The translations under genes were made by a program, and so were the position numbers. Of a stretch of 38,505 nt of DNA, positions 7,960 to 15,880 are shown one piece after another. Position 1 is the stretch's first letter; each line of letters starts with the position of its first letter. Under the pieces are notes generated by a model that had not been told where the DNA came from, did no database searches, and worked only from the letters and a program-made list of their open reading frames with translations. This DNA comes from Bryobacteraceae bacterium (GTDB lineage Bacteria > Acidobacteriota > Terriglobia > Bryobacterales > Bryobacteraceae), in NCBI GenBank assembly GCA_025927575.1, contig JAICLJ010000027.1, positions 1 to 38,505 of the forward strand, written 5' to 3'.

Positions 7960-8439
7960 TTACGCGAACCGTGAGAGAGCAGCGGCGCCAGCTCCAATTG
8001 CAATAGCGTCTTCGGCAAATGCGCCAACCCAGCCGGAAACCGATCCGCGATCGGATGCGAGGCGCCGCAATTCCCGTCCCGCAAATGAGCCGGCAACGGC
8101 GCCCAGGGCTCCCACAGCCGCCCCGTTCAACGAAGATTCGCCCGCGGCATGGCACACGATCGCCCCGCAGAGAGCGCCCGAAAGGGCACGGCCGGTCAGA
8201 GGCCCCGGCTTCGTGCGAGCCGGGATAAAGGGTATTTTGTCAATGACCAGTTCTCCAACAGCCAGCACCGCCAGCGCGGTTCCGACGGTAGAATGGCCGA
8301 ACAATCGGAAGGGCGAACGGACAAGCCCGGGAGGGCCGAGGTGAGCAGCGCGGCTCAAGATGGCGGGCGCCGTCATGGAACGCAGGCCGGCAACAACGCC
8401 GAGCCCGGCGGCGAGAAGGTACGGACGTGAGGATGCCAT
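7960..8439 (-). CDS. DUF4126 family integral membrane protein (copy 2)
   Basis: The protein is 159 residues from the ATG at 8439 (MASSRPYLLAAGLGVVAGLR). The frame runs up to 8529, but the extra 30 residues are basic and lack the family pattern. Signatures match the copy at 3390-3854: GVVAGLRSMTAPAILSRAAHL, VGELVIDKIPFIPARTKPGP, GRALSGALCGAIVCHAAGES, GALGAVAGSFAGRELRR and EDAIAIGAGAAAL. Four hydrophobic helices are predicted by eye. The biochemical function of the family is unknown. About 135 bases separate it from nuoI downstream, with no feature visible between them. Confidence 0.83.
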   Translation of the reverse strand: MASSRPYLLAAGLGVVAGLRSMTAPAILSRAAHLGPPGLVRSPFRLFGHSTVGTALAVLAVGELVIDKIPFIPARTKPGPLTGRALSGALCGAIVCHAAGESSLNGAAVGALGAVAGSFAGRELRRLASDRGSVSGWVGAFAEDAIAIGAGAAALSRFA

Positions 8440-8559
8440 GCGCCCACTGTAGCTCCGAACGACTGAGCGCATCCCGGCCCGCCGCAAATACGCGGCCTCG
8501 CTACGGGCTACCCCGGCAGGCTTTGTCATACTTCTATTTCGGAGGAAGAGGCCGTCAAA

Positions 8560-9288
8560 ATGCCAGTTTCATTGAAAGATCAGATCGTTCTGGTGGTAGG
8601 AGCTTCGAGCGGCATCGGCCGCGCAACCGCTGTTCTCTTTGCGCGCGAGGGAGCAAAAGTGATGGCCGCCGCTCGCCGCGAAGACCGGCTGCGCAGTCTG
8701 CAGGACGAGCTTGGCAAAGAGGGACATTCGATTGAAATTTCAGTTGCGGATGCATCGAAGGCCGAAGATATGGAGCGGCTGGAGGACGAAACGCGCGAGA
8801 AGCTGGGAAAGGTCGACATCATGGTTTACGCGACGGGAACGAACACGCCGGATCGTGCGATGAAGCGGCTGATTCCCGAAATCTGGGACATGATGCTGAA
8901 CGTAAATCTCAATGGCGCCTACTACATCACGCAAGCGGTCCTGTCGTCGATGCGCGAGGCCGGCGCGGGCCATCTGATCTATATTTCCTCTATTTCCGGG
9001 CTGACTCCGGACGTCTCGGGGGCCGCCTACCAGGCGTCCAAACGCGGCTTGCTGGGCTTGGCGCACGCCATTCGGGTGGAGGAGAAGGGAAACGGCATTC
9101 GTACGTGCGTGATTTGCCCCGGTTTGGTAGATACCGAGATTCTTGAAAAGCGTCCGGTGAAACCGGCGGCGGAGTTGCTCGCAAAGGCTCTGCAGCCGGA
9201 AGATGTAGCGGAAATGGCGCTTTGTATCGCTAAACTGCCGCCGCGCGCAACGGTACCGGAACTTCAGGTGATGCCAGCGGCCATCTAG
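8560..9288 (+). CDS. Short-chain dehydrogenase/reductase (SDR)
   Basis: This 242-residue classical SDR has the nucleotide-binding GASSGIG at 14-20, ARREDRL at 38-44 whose Arg residues favour NADP(H), DAS at 64-66, the Asn region NVNLNG (114-119), catalytic Ser144, and Tyr157-x-x-x-Lys161 (YQASK). ICPGLVDTEIL follows as in other SDRs. It would reduce or oxidise a small carbonyl or hydroxyl substrate; the substrate is not predictable. One oddity is VYATGTN (89-95) where most members have NNAG. A strong GGAGGAAGAGG lies upstream of the ATG. It appears monocistronic. Confidence 0.92.
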   Translation: MPVSLKDQIVLVVGASSGIGRATAVLFAREGAKVMAAARREDRLRSLQDELGKEGHSIEISVADASKAEDMERLEDETREKLGKVDIMVYATGTNTPDRAMKRLIPEIWDMMLNVNLNGAYYITQAVLSSMREAGAGHLIYISSISGLTPDVSGAAYQASKRGLLGLAHAIRVEEKGNGIRTCVICPGLVDTEILEKRPVKPAAELLAKALQPEDVAEMALCIAKLPPRATVPELQVMPAAI

Positions 9289-9361
9289 CAAGCGCGACAC
9301 TCCGTGCCGAGGAGAACCGTGAACTCCACCAGCACCAATGAATCGCCCACCACAGCGTCTA

Positions 9362-10063
9362 TCAAATTCCCATTGAGTCAGAATCACCTACCGGCGCGGG
9401 AACAATGCGTTGCTGAATAGCGAAATCGATGAGCTCGGCGCGGTTGTGAATGTCGAGTTTGCGCATCAGGTTAAATTTGTGTGCTTCCACCGTCTTGATA
9501 CTGAGTTGGAGGTCGGCGGCAATCTTGCGCGCAGTGCCGCCCTCGGCAAACAGCTTCAATATTTCCTGCTCCCTCGGTGTCAGGAGGGTGCTTCGAGTTG
9601 ACCGCAGATTCGCCCGCGCAAGCGCCTGGAGATCCTCCACTAGCCGCGACAAGCCGCTGGGCGTGAGGTCACTGAATCCGCGCGAAACCTGACGCACCGC
9701 CGCCACGATCTGCGCAGGCGGACTGTTCTTCAGCAGATAGCCACTAGCTCCCGCCTCCATGGCGAGCCGCGAACACTCTTCGTCGTCGGAAACCGCGAGA
9801 AACAAGACCCTGGTTTCCGGGCTGTAATAACGTATGGAACGAGCCGCTTCAAAGCTGCTAATGCCGGGCATCGCCGCGTCGATCAGAACGACATCCGGCC
9901 GATGCTGTTTCGCTTTTATAATGGCGTCGCTCCCGTCCACCGCCTCGTCCACAATGTCGATTTCAGCTTCGCGGAGAAATAGGGACTGAATACCTTGCCG
10001 AAATAAAGGATGATGGTCCGCGATCAGCACGCGGATGACAGACTGTTGCACACTTGCCCCCAT
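9362..10063 (-). CDS. NarL/LuxR-family response regulator (orphan)
   Basis: The protein has 233 residues. Residues 10-125 form a receiver domain with acidic pocket D16, phospho-acceptor Asp62 (LIDAAMPG) and Lys112 (YLLKNSP). Residues about 158-222 are a LuxR-type helix-turn-helix (LTPREQEILKLFAEG, then ARKIAADLQLSIKTVEAHK). The conserved switch Thr/Ser after receiver strand 4 (usually VLxLT) is Ala90 here (VLFLAVSDDE), which may weaken phosphorylation-dependent switching. No histidine kinase gene is adjacent, so the partner is elsewhere. It would bind DNA as a dimer; targets are unknown. Confidence 0.93.
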   Translation of the reverse strand: MGASVQQSVIRVLIADHHPLFRQGIQSLFLREAEIDIVDEAVDGSDAIIKAKQHRPDVVLIDAAMPGISSFEAARSIRYYSPETRVLFLAVSDDEECSRLAMEAGASGYLLKNSPPAQIVAAVRQVSRGFSDLTPSGLSRLVEDLQALARANLRSTRSTLLTPREQEILKLFAEGGTARKIAADLQLSIKTVEAHKFNLMRKLDIHNRAELIDFAIQQRIVPAPVGDSDSMGI

Positions 10064-10109
10064 CCAGAGATTGAGAACCGGCCCGGCGACCGGGCGGCCT
10101 CTGTTATCT

Positions 10110-11384
10110 CTATCGGCGGGAAGTGGTCGCTGGCTTTACTGCTTCTTCGAGAACTTTTTCGGCATCGGTGAAACCTGCTTCATGGGCTCGCTCGAGAGCA
10201 GTATGCCCCTTGCGGTCGCGCAATTTCGGGTCGGCCCCTCGCTTTAGCAGCAGTTCGACGGCATCGGTGCGGCCCATTGAAGCCGCAATCATCAAAGGGG
10301 TGGCACCGCTTTCGCGATCTGCCGCATCGATTTTGGCGCCATGCTCCAGTAGCAGATTGATCACGCCAGAATTGCCTCCCAGCGCGGCATCGTGAAGAGG
10401 CGTACCCCCTGTTTGGTTGACCGCATCGACCTTGGCGCCATAGCGCAGCAGGAGGTTCACCATCTTTACCGAGCCCTTGAGCGCGGCGTCATGCAGATAG
10501 GTCTCGCCCGACGGCGTGAGCCGGTTCACGTTGTAGCCATTCCGAAGCAGCATTTCGACGATGTCGGTTTGACCACGCATAGTCGCCGATTCCATAGCTT
10601 CATCGGCGGCCTTCTGTGCGGACTGAAGATGGCCTCCCGCTTTGATGAGCACATCGACGACGTTTCCGTTCTTGTAGGCAAGCGCAAGGTCGAGAGGCGT
10701 CTGGCCGTAACGATCCTCCACGTTTTGATTGGCGCCGGACGCGAGAAGGATTTTAACTTCATCGGGAAATCCTTTCATGGCGGCTTCGTGCAGAGGGCCG
10801 CGGCCGTCCGCATGAACATGCTTGATATCCGCTCCATGTTGAATCAAGGCTTTGACGATTTGAGGCTGACCATGAACAATCGCCTCGTCAAGTGGGCTGT
10901 CCTGATGCAGGTCCAAGGCGTTGACATCAGCTCCGTGATCGATCAACATTTGCACAATCTGCAAGTTTCCACGGCTCGCGGCGAGGTGAATGGCTAGTTG
11001 GCCGTCGCGATACGGGACCCGCTGATCGGCGCCCGTGTCGAGAAGGATCTTCACAATCTCCGGACGGCCGGTAAGGATTGCGTAGTGCAAAGGCGTCGAG
11101 CCTGCCTCCCGATGCCGCGCATTGACATCTGCCCCGTGGTCGATGAGGAACCGCACCATTTTGGCGTCACCCGCCCAGGTGGCATCGTGGAGCGGCGTGC
11201 TTCCCAATGTGTCGAGAGCGTTAACGGAAATGCCGGAATCGATCAGCCGCTGCGCTTCCGCGATATTGTCCGAGCGAACGGCCGAGTGGAGAGCTTCGGC
11301 GCCGGAAGGCAGTGCGGGAGCTTGCGCAAGCGCCGTGATCAGCATGCCCGAAAGCAAGCTCAGGATCGAGATCCGGCGGAGCAT
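10110..11384 (-). CDS. Exported ankyrin-repeat protein
   Basis: This 424-residue protein has a short signal peptide (ILSLLSGMLITALAQ, cleavage near residue 21). The rest is about 12 ankyrin repeats of 33 residues with the standard G-x-TPLHxAA core: GSTPLHDATWAGDAKMVRFL, GSTPLHYAILTGRPEIVKIL, GETYLHDAALKGSVKMVNLL, GATPLMIAASMGRTDAVELL and so on. One repeat (about 240-280) is weaker and interrupted by AGGHLQSAQKAADEAMES. Ankyrin proteins bind other proteins and have no catalytic role by themselves. Export is unusual but known in environmental bacteria. It is downstream of hemE by 60 bases on the same strand and could be co-transcribed, though a functional link is not evident. Confidence 0.9.
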   Translation of the reverse strand: MLRRISILSLLSGMLITALAQAPALPSGAEALHSAVRSDNIAEAQRLIDSGISVNALDTLGSTPLHDATWAGDAKMVRFLIDHGADVNARHREAGSTPLHYAILTGRPEIVKILLDTGADQRVPYRDGQLAIHLAASRGNLQIVQMLIDHGADVNALDLHQDSPLDEAIVHGQPQIVKALIQHGADIKHVHADGRGPLHEAAMKGFPDEVKILLASGANQNVEDRYGQTPLDLALAYKNGNVVDVLIKAGGHLQSAQKAADEAMESATMRGQTDIVEMLLRNGYNVNRLTPSGETYLHDAALKGSVKMVNLLLRYGAKVDAVNQTGGTPLHDAALGGNSGVINLLLEHGAKIDAADRESGATPLMIAASMGRTDAVELLLKRGADPKLRDRKGHTALERAHEAGFTDAEKVLEEAVKPATTSRR

Positions 11385-11444
11385 GACCCAAGCGTATCAC
11401 CGCGAAATCGCATCTCTTTTGTAAACCGACGCCTGTCGAGCGCT

Positions 11445-12497
11445 TTAGCCCTGGGGCTGCTGGGGACGGAAATCGCGCACCATCTGCACGACCGCTTTCA
11501 CGCTTTCGACGGGTGTTTCGGGCAGGATTCCATGTCCCAGATTCACGATATGACCCGGCCGCGTACCAGTGCGCCGCAGCAGGTCGGTAATTTTCTGACG
11601 CAGTTCCGGCATGGGCGCGAACAGCGCGGCAGGGTCGAGATTCCCCTGAATGGCCGATCGATACCCAATATCCATCCAGGCCTGGTCGATGTTGGTTCTC
11701 CAATCGACGCCGATGACATCGCCGCCCGCGGCGTGCAGCTCTTTGAGAAAACCCCCGACTCCAGTCCCGAAGTGAATGACGGGAGTGGTGCTGGAGCGGA
11801 CTCGCTCAATCAGGGCTCGCGAATACGGCTGGACGTAGCGGACGTAGTCTTCCGGGCTTAGAGCGCCTACCCAGCTGTCGAATACCTGAATGGCGCGAGC
11901 TCCGGCTTGCACCTGAATGGCGGCAAAATTTCCGAGTACATCTACCAGTTTGCCGGCAAGACGGCGCCACATGGTTTCGTCGTTATACATCAGCCGCTTG
12001 GTTTTCAGAAACGTCTTCGAAGGACCGCCTTCGATCATGTAACTGGCAACCGTGAACGGCGCGCCGACGAAACCGATCACCGGTACGCGTCCGGCAAGCG
12101 TCTTCGTCACAATCTGAATCGCCTCGCCGACATAGCCAAGGTCGTCCGTATTGTCCGTGGAAAGATCGTCGATATCCCCAGGCGTGGACATTGGATGGTC
12201 GACAGACGGCCCTTCGCCCGCAATGAATTCCACCTTCAATCCCATCGGTTCGAGAGGAAGCAGCAAATCGGCAAAAATGATGGCGGCGTCAACGTCGAGA
12301 ATCTCGACCGGCTGCAGCGTGACGGCGGCGGCGAGTTCCGGTTTTTTGCAGATTTCGAGAATCGAGTGCTTGGCGCGGATTTCCCGGTAGGGTTTGAGAT
12401 AACGGCCGGCCTGGCGCATGAACCAGACCGGACGCACGTCGGTTGCCCGGCGCTTACACGCTTCGATAAAGCGGCTGCTCATGGGAGCCATTTGCAT
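11445..12497 (-). CDS. hemE: Uroporphyrinogen decarboxylase
   Basis: This 350-residue cytosolic enzyme of haem biosynthesis decarboxylates uroporphyrinogen III to coproporphyrinogen III. Signature 1 is VRPVWFMRQAGRYLKPYR (21-38) with the substrate-binding Arg28 and Arg32. Catalytic Asp77 is in IIFADLLLPL. Signature 2 is GFVGAPFTVASYMIEGG, and HFGTGVGGF and NLGHGILPETP complete the active site. The start at 12497 lies inside the 3' end of the apbE-like gene (19-base overlap) and has CAGGGGCAAC before it; inner ATGs at 12491 and 12482 are possible. The overlap indicates translational coupling with the upstream gene. Confidence 0.95.
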   Translation of the reverse strand: MQMAPMSSRFIEACKRRATDVRPVWFMRQAGRYLKPYREIRAKHSILEICKKPELAAAVTLQPVEILDVDAAIIFADLLLPLEPMGLKVEFIAGEGPSVDHPMSTPGDIDDLSTDNTDDLGYVGEAIQIVTKTLAGRVPVIGFVGAPFTVASYMIEGGPSKTFLKTKRLMYNDETMWRRLAGKLVDVLGNFAAIQVQAGARAIQVFDSWVGALSPEDYVRYVQPYSRALIERVRSSTTPVIHFGTGVGGFLKELHAAGGDVIGVDWRTNIDQAWMDIGYRSAIQGNLDPAALFAPMPELRQKITDLLRRTGTRPGHIVNLGHGILPETPVESVKAVVQMVRDFRPQQPQG

Positions 12498-13519
12498 GTT
12501 GCCCCTGGTTTGTCCTCACACAGCAAGACACGAAAATCGCTTGGTTTGTGGCGGGCCGTCCATTGGCGGCCCAGAATGTAGTACGGCTTCGCCCACACCT
12601 CGCTGTCGAGCGTGCGAGGCGCGATCACCGAGACGGAAAGCATGCCCGTCGCGGGGTATCCGGTGCGAGGGTCCATGATGTGACTATAGATCTTGCCTTC
12701 CGCGAAAAAGAACTTTTCGTAATTTCCCGAAGTAGATAATGAGCTGTCTTTCAAATAGATCACAGCGGCCGTTTTGCTTTCATCTTTGGCGTCTCGGATT
12801 CTGACATACCAGCCGCGCGGTTCGTTCGGCGGACTCCCGATTCCGTAGATGCTCGATCCCCCGCCCGACACCAGCGCGGAATCGACACCGTGGGCTCGCA
12901 GGTCCGAAACCATCTTATCCACCGCGTATCCTTTGCCGACTCCGCCCGGATCGAGGCTCATGCCGGAGTCTTTAAATCGCACGGTGCGATGCGCCGCGTC
13001 CAGTTCGACGTTTCGGTAACCCATGTGATTAAGCGCGGTCCGGATTTCAGCTCGGTGCGGCAGGTGGCCGCTACCCTTGTAGAAGCCCCAAACCTTCATC
13101 AGTGGCCCAACGGTGATGTCAAACGAGCCGTCGCTCTCGCGGCTATAACGCATGCAAACTTCCAGCAGATCGAAGAACTCCTGAGACACCTGCACGGGAT
13201 GGTCGTAAGCTTCCCGATTTACTTTGCTGAGCTCACTGTCCGGAACGTAGTTGGACAGCATATGGTCGATGCGCGTTGCCTCTTCGGAAGCCTGCTCCGC
13301 CGCGCCTTCAAGCTTCGTCGCATTCGGACCGTAAAGCGCGATGCCGAACTCGGTGCCCATTGCGTAAACGCTGTGCTCCAGCTTGACCGGCGGCTTCGGA
13401 ACAGTGGCGCAGCGCGCAAGACCGGCGCACGCGATCGCAGATAAGACGAGGCAGCGTGCGAGAGGCGAGTGACGGCAGCACCTCCGTGGATCGCGGAGGG
13501 TACGCAAAACGGGCCGCAT
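12479..13519 (-). CDS. apbE: FAD:protein FMN transferase, ApbE family (exported)
   Basis: The protein has 346 residues. ApbE enzymes attach FMN from FAD to Thr of partner flavoproteins on the outer face of the membrane. The N-terminus is a signal sequence; Cys31 (SAIAC) or Cys37 could be lipidated, but neither lipobox is canonical. Family motifs: YAMGTEF (52-58), DITVGPL (134-140), DPGGVGKGYAVD (190-201), SGGGSSIYGIG (218-228) and HIMDPRTG (280-287). The C-terminal Mg-binding motif, usually aDAlsTa, reads SEVWAKP (306-312), so the metal-binding Asp is Glu and the Thr is Lys. This is either a subfamily variation or reduced activity. Its ATG overlaps the rbfA stop (TAATG) and its end overlaps hemE. 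No target flavoprotein gene is nearby. Confidence 0.88.
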   Translation of the reverse strand: MRPVLRTLRDPRRCCRHSPLARCLVLSAIACAGLARCATVPKPPVKLEHSVYAMGTEFGIALYGPNATKLEGAAEQASEEATRIDHMLSNYVPDSELSKVNREAYDHPVQVSQEFFDLLEVCMRYSRESDGSFDITVGPLMKVWGFYKGSGHLPHRAEIRTALNHMGYRNVELDAAHRTVRFKDSGMSLDPGGVGKGYAVDKMVSDLRAHGVDSALVSGGGSSIYGIGSPPNEPRGWYVRIRDAKDESKTAAVIYLKDSSLSTSGNYEKFFFAEGKIYSHIMDPRTGYPATGMLSVSVIAPRTLDSEVWAKPYYILGRQWTARHKPSDFRVLLCEDKPGATCKWLP

Positions 13520-13875
13520 TACTCGCGCGGACGGCCCCGGCGGACACGCTTCAGCAGGTTTTCAACCCGGCCGCTTAAAGCGGGAGAGATATCGGATTCA
13601 AAATGAAGTTCCGGGACGCGAAAAAGGTTAAGCCGTTCCGCAAGTTGATGCCGCAGAAAATGGCGCGCGCCATCCAGCGCCTGAATGGTTTCCTCTCGTT
13701 CATTGGGTTGCTTTCCGAGATGCAAGCGCACCTGAGCGTGCCGCATATCCGGAGATACTAGTACCTCCGTCACGACGGCCTCTCCAATGCGTGGATCGGA
13801 AAGCTCATACGCTATCATTTCGCTCAGCTCTTCCCGCAGGGCCTCCGAAACGCGTTCCGGGCGATGTATATCCAT
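13519..13875 (-). CDS. rbfA: 30S ribosome-binding factor A
   Basis: The protein is 118 residues from the ATG at 13875, which has GGAAGG six bases upstream; an in-frame TTG at 13914 is less likely. The KH-type fold of RbfA is readable: RPERVSEALREELSEMIAYE, LSDPRIGEAVVTEVLVSPDM, HAQVRLHLG and the C-terminal VPELHFESDIS followed by a basic tail. RbfA assists 16S rRNA 5'-end maturation and cold adaptation of the 30S subunit. It follows the DUF503 gene as in many bacteria, and its TAA overlaps the apbE ATG. Confidence 0.92.
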   Translation of the reverse strand: MDIHRPERVSEALREELSEMIAYELSDPRIGEAVVTEVLVSPDMRHAQVRLHLGKQPNEREETIQALDGARHFLRHQLAERLNLFRVPELHFESDISPALSGRVENLLKRVRRGRPRE

Positions 13876-13953
13876 TTCGGCCTTCCACTTTGAGTGTAGG
13901 AGGTCCGAGCTCAACGGTTCAAGAGAAACTATCCTACCGACGCAACGCTCGGC

Positions 13954-14238
13954 CTACAGCCACTCGATTCCGCTCGAGACGAGCATGGAGCCCAACATGC
14001 GCGCCGAATCGTTCTCAACGGCTTGCAATAGCCCCTCGGCGTGTGTGCGATCGCTTGAGACTGTGACGGCGGCGATGACGGATCGCTGCCAGGAATCCTG
14101 ACCGTCGATTTCGGCAACCGCGACATTGAAGCGCCGGCGCAGGCGGTCCTTCAATCCCTTGACGACGTGGCGCTTGTCTTTCAGCGAGTGCGACTGCTCA
14201 ATGTGCAGTTCCAGCGTGAGGACAGCTATAACCGGCAT
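13954..14238 (-). CDS. DUF503 (YlxP-like) protein
   Basis: This 94-residue protein matches the small DUF503 family: VIAVLTLELHIEQSHSLKDK, RHVVKGLKDRLRRRFNVAVA, EIDGQDSWQRSVIAAVTVSS. In many genomes the gene sits between infB and rbfA, and here rbfA follows directly (about 80 bases). The molecular function is not firmly known; the location suggests a link to translation or ribosome maturation. infB itself is not in the window; the sequence just upstream (14239-14727) is non-coding, so the usual nusA-infB block has been separated. Confidence 0.92.
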   Translation of the reverse strand: MPVIAVLTLELHIEQSHSLKDKRHVVKGLKDRLRRRFNVAVAEIDGQDSWQRSVIAAVTVSSDRTHAEGLLQAVENDSARMLGSMLVSSGIEWL

Positions 14239-14727
14239 AGTGGAGGCAAGCGACGCGCCGCTCGGTGCTCACAATCTATCGCATTGAACGCTTAGGACTG
14301 GAATGGCGTGATCGCGGACACTCGTGTCCGCCGCGCCGAGACTCGTCGGCAACTGCCGCTTGTCGAAACAACTCTCGACGTTGCAGCTGAGAGATGAATG
14401 CCACTTCACTTTGTGGGGCAGACCCGTGGTCCAATTTCACCTGCTTTTGGTGGGGCAGACGCCCCGTCTGCGCGCGGTTCCCAGCCGCGCTCTTCGGATC
14501 TTGCTGAATTATCGAGAGGCAGCGGCGCAGCCCAAGGCCGCCCCACGCCAAGAGGGCCGCCCCGACAATGGTTGCCCAAGCAAATCAGCGGTTTCGAGGT
14601 ATCGCGAAAGCTAAGTGACCTTGGGTTGACGAACTGCGCCGGCGCAAGACTGCCTTCTCAAAGCACGGGCATTGAGCGCCCGCCGCGCATCTGTTCTTAT
14701 AGAAGTAGACCGAATCGTGGAGGCCTA
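14239..14727. other. Gene-free stretch with REP-like hairpins
   Basis: No convincing gene is present between the DUF503 start and the metalloprotease start; frames here are arginine/proline-rich shadows. The interval should hold the promoter of the DUF503-rbfA-apbE-hemE operon on one strand and of the protease gene on the other. It also carries the repeated TGGGGCAGAC unit and hairpins described separately. Confidence 0.6.
14413..14490. repeat. REP-like element: repeated TGGGGCAGAC unit with two tandem hairpins
   Basis: TTTG(G)TGGGGCAGAC occurs twice (around 14410-14423 and 14446-14460). The second copy opens a perfect 7-bp hairpin, GCAGACG (14455-14461) and CGTCTGC (14465-14471) with loop CCC, directly followed by a second hairpin GCGCGG (14472-14477) / CCGCGC (14485-14490). 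The arrangement resembles short palindromic intergenic repeats seen in acidobacterial genomes; genome-wide copy number cannot be judged here. Confidence 0.6.
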
Positions 14728-15852
14728 GTGCGTTGGTCTTGGAAAATCGGGAGACTTGTCGGCATTGACCTTTATGTCCATGCCACGTTCTTTCTATTGA
14801 TCCTGTGGGTTGCGATTGTGTACTGGGTCGGAGGGCGCTCTCTCGCCGCCGTCGTGAACGGCGTGGTGTTCATCCTGGTCTTGTTCGCGTGCGTTGTGGC
14901 GCATGAGTTCGGGCACGCGCTCACAGCGCGGCGCTATGGCATACCCACGCGCGATATAACGCTATTGCCAATTGGCGGCATTTCGCGGTTGGAGCGTATG
15001 CCCGATAAGCCTTGGGAGGAATTCTGGGTAGCGGTTTCGGGACCTGCCGTCAACGTAGCGCTCGCGATCGTGCTTTACGCATGGATTCTAATCTCCCACG
15101 GCTGGATTCCAGTCACGAAGCTGGGTATCGCCAACGGGCCGTTCGTCGAGCGCATTCTGATGGCGAACCTGTTCCTGGCGGTGTTTAACCTGCTTCCCGC
15201 TTTTCCCATGGATGGCGGCCGCGTGCTTCGGGCCTTACTCGCGACGCGCATGGATTATCCGCGAGCTACTCGGACAGCGGCTGGTATCGGCCAGGCTCTC
15301 GCGCTTGTCTTTGGGCTGCTCGGATTGTTTTTCAATCCGTTTCTGTTATTCATCGCATTCTTTGTCTGGATCGGCGCCGCGCAGGAGGCAAGCGCCGTTC
15401 AGGTGAAAGACGTATTTACCGGGATTCCTATTCGCACAGCGATGCAAACCGATTTCCGGACGCTGACGACAAGCGAGACGCTGGGTGACGCTGTGAAGGC
15501 GATCCTGGATGGGCCGCAGCACGATTTCCCGGTGATCTGGGGCGACCGCGTCATGGGGATCCTGACCAGGTCCAAACTAATCAGCGGACTTGCGACCATC
15601 GGTCCCGAGCAACGTGTCACCGAAGTGATGGAGCGCAATTTCGAAACAGCAGAGCCGAACGAAATGCTGGAGACGGTACTCCATCGTTTATCGGCCGCCC
15701 CCGTCCGCACGATGCCCGTTCTCGAAAATGGCCGCATGATTGGCCTCGTCACGATGGAGAACCTGGGCGAGTACATGATGATCCAGAATGCATTGCACAA
15801 GCGGACTGCCCGTGTTGCTCAGGCATCGTTAAGTAAAGGAGCCGGGCAATAA
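14728..15852 (+). CDS. Site-2-type zinc metalloprotease (M50) with C-terminal CBS domain pair
   Basis: The protein is 374 residues from a GTG at 14728 with GGAGG six bases before it; the frame is open much further upstream, but through the hairpin region. Membrane segments flank the zinc site HEFGH (59-63), and the third ligand Asp162 is in NLLPAFPMDGGRVLRALL. Further helices follow (IGQALALVFGLLGLFF, LLFIAFFVWIGAA). Residues about 225-345 are two CBS motifs (TAMQTDFRTLTTSETLGDAV, then VTEVMERNFETAEPNEMLET), which may bind adenine nucleotides and regulate the protease. Such S2P homologues cleave substrates within the membrane; the substrate is unknown and no anti-sigma factor gene is adjacent. 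Confidence 0.93.
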   Translation: MRWSWKIGRLVGIDLYVHATFFLLILWVAIVYWVGGRSLAAVVNGVVFILVLFACVVAHEFGHALTARRYGIPTRDITLLPIGGISRLERMPDKPWEEFWVAVSGPAVNVALAIVLYAWILISHGWIPVTKLGIANGPFVERILMANLFLAVFNLLPAFPMDGGRVLRALLATRMDYPRATRTAAGIGQALALVFGLLGLFFNPFLLFIAFFVWIGAAQEASAVQVKDVFTGIPIRTAMQTDFRTLTTSETLGDAVKAILDGPQHDFPVIWGDRVMGILTRSKLISGLATIGPEQRVTEVMERNFETAEPNEMLETVLHRLSAAPVRTMPVLENGRMIGLVTMENLGEYMMIQNALHKRTARVAQASLSKGAGQ

Positions 15853-15880
15853 CAGAACGGACGGCTGCGCCGAATTACGG

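Noticed and set aside
9319-9420. 33-codon GTG frame with GAGGAG upstream after the SDR gene
   Set aside because: The ribosome binding site is good, but the product is low-information and overlaps the response regulator's 3' end; likely chance.
10998-11861. 287-codon plus-strand frame across the ankyrin and hemE genes
   Set aside because: It spans two genes on the opposite strand, each with clear family motifs.
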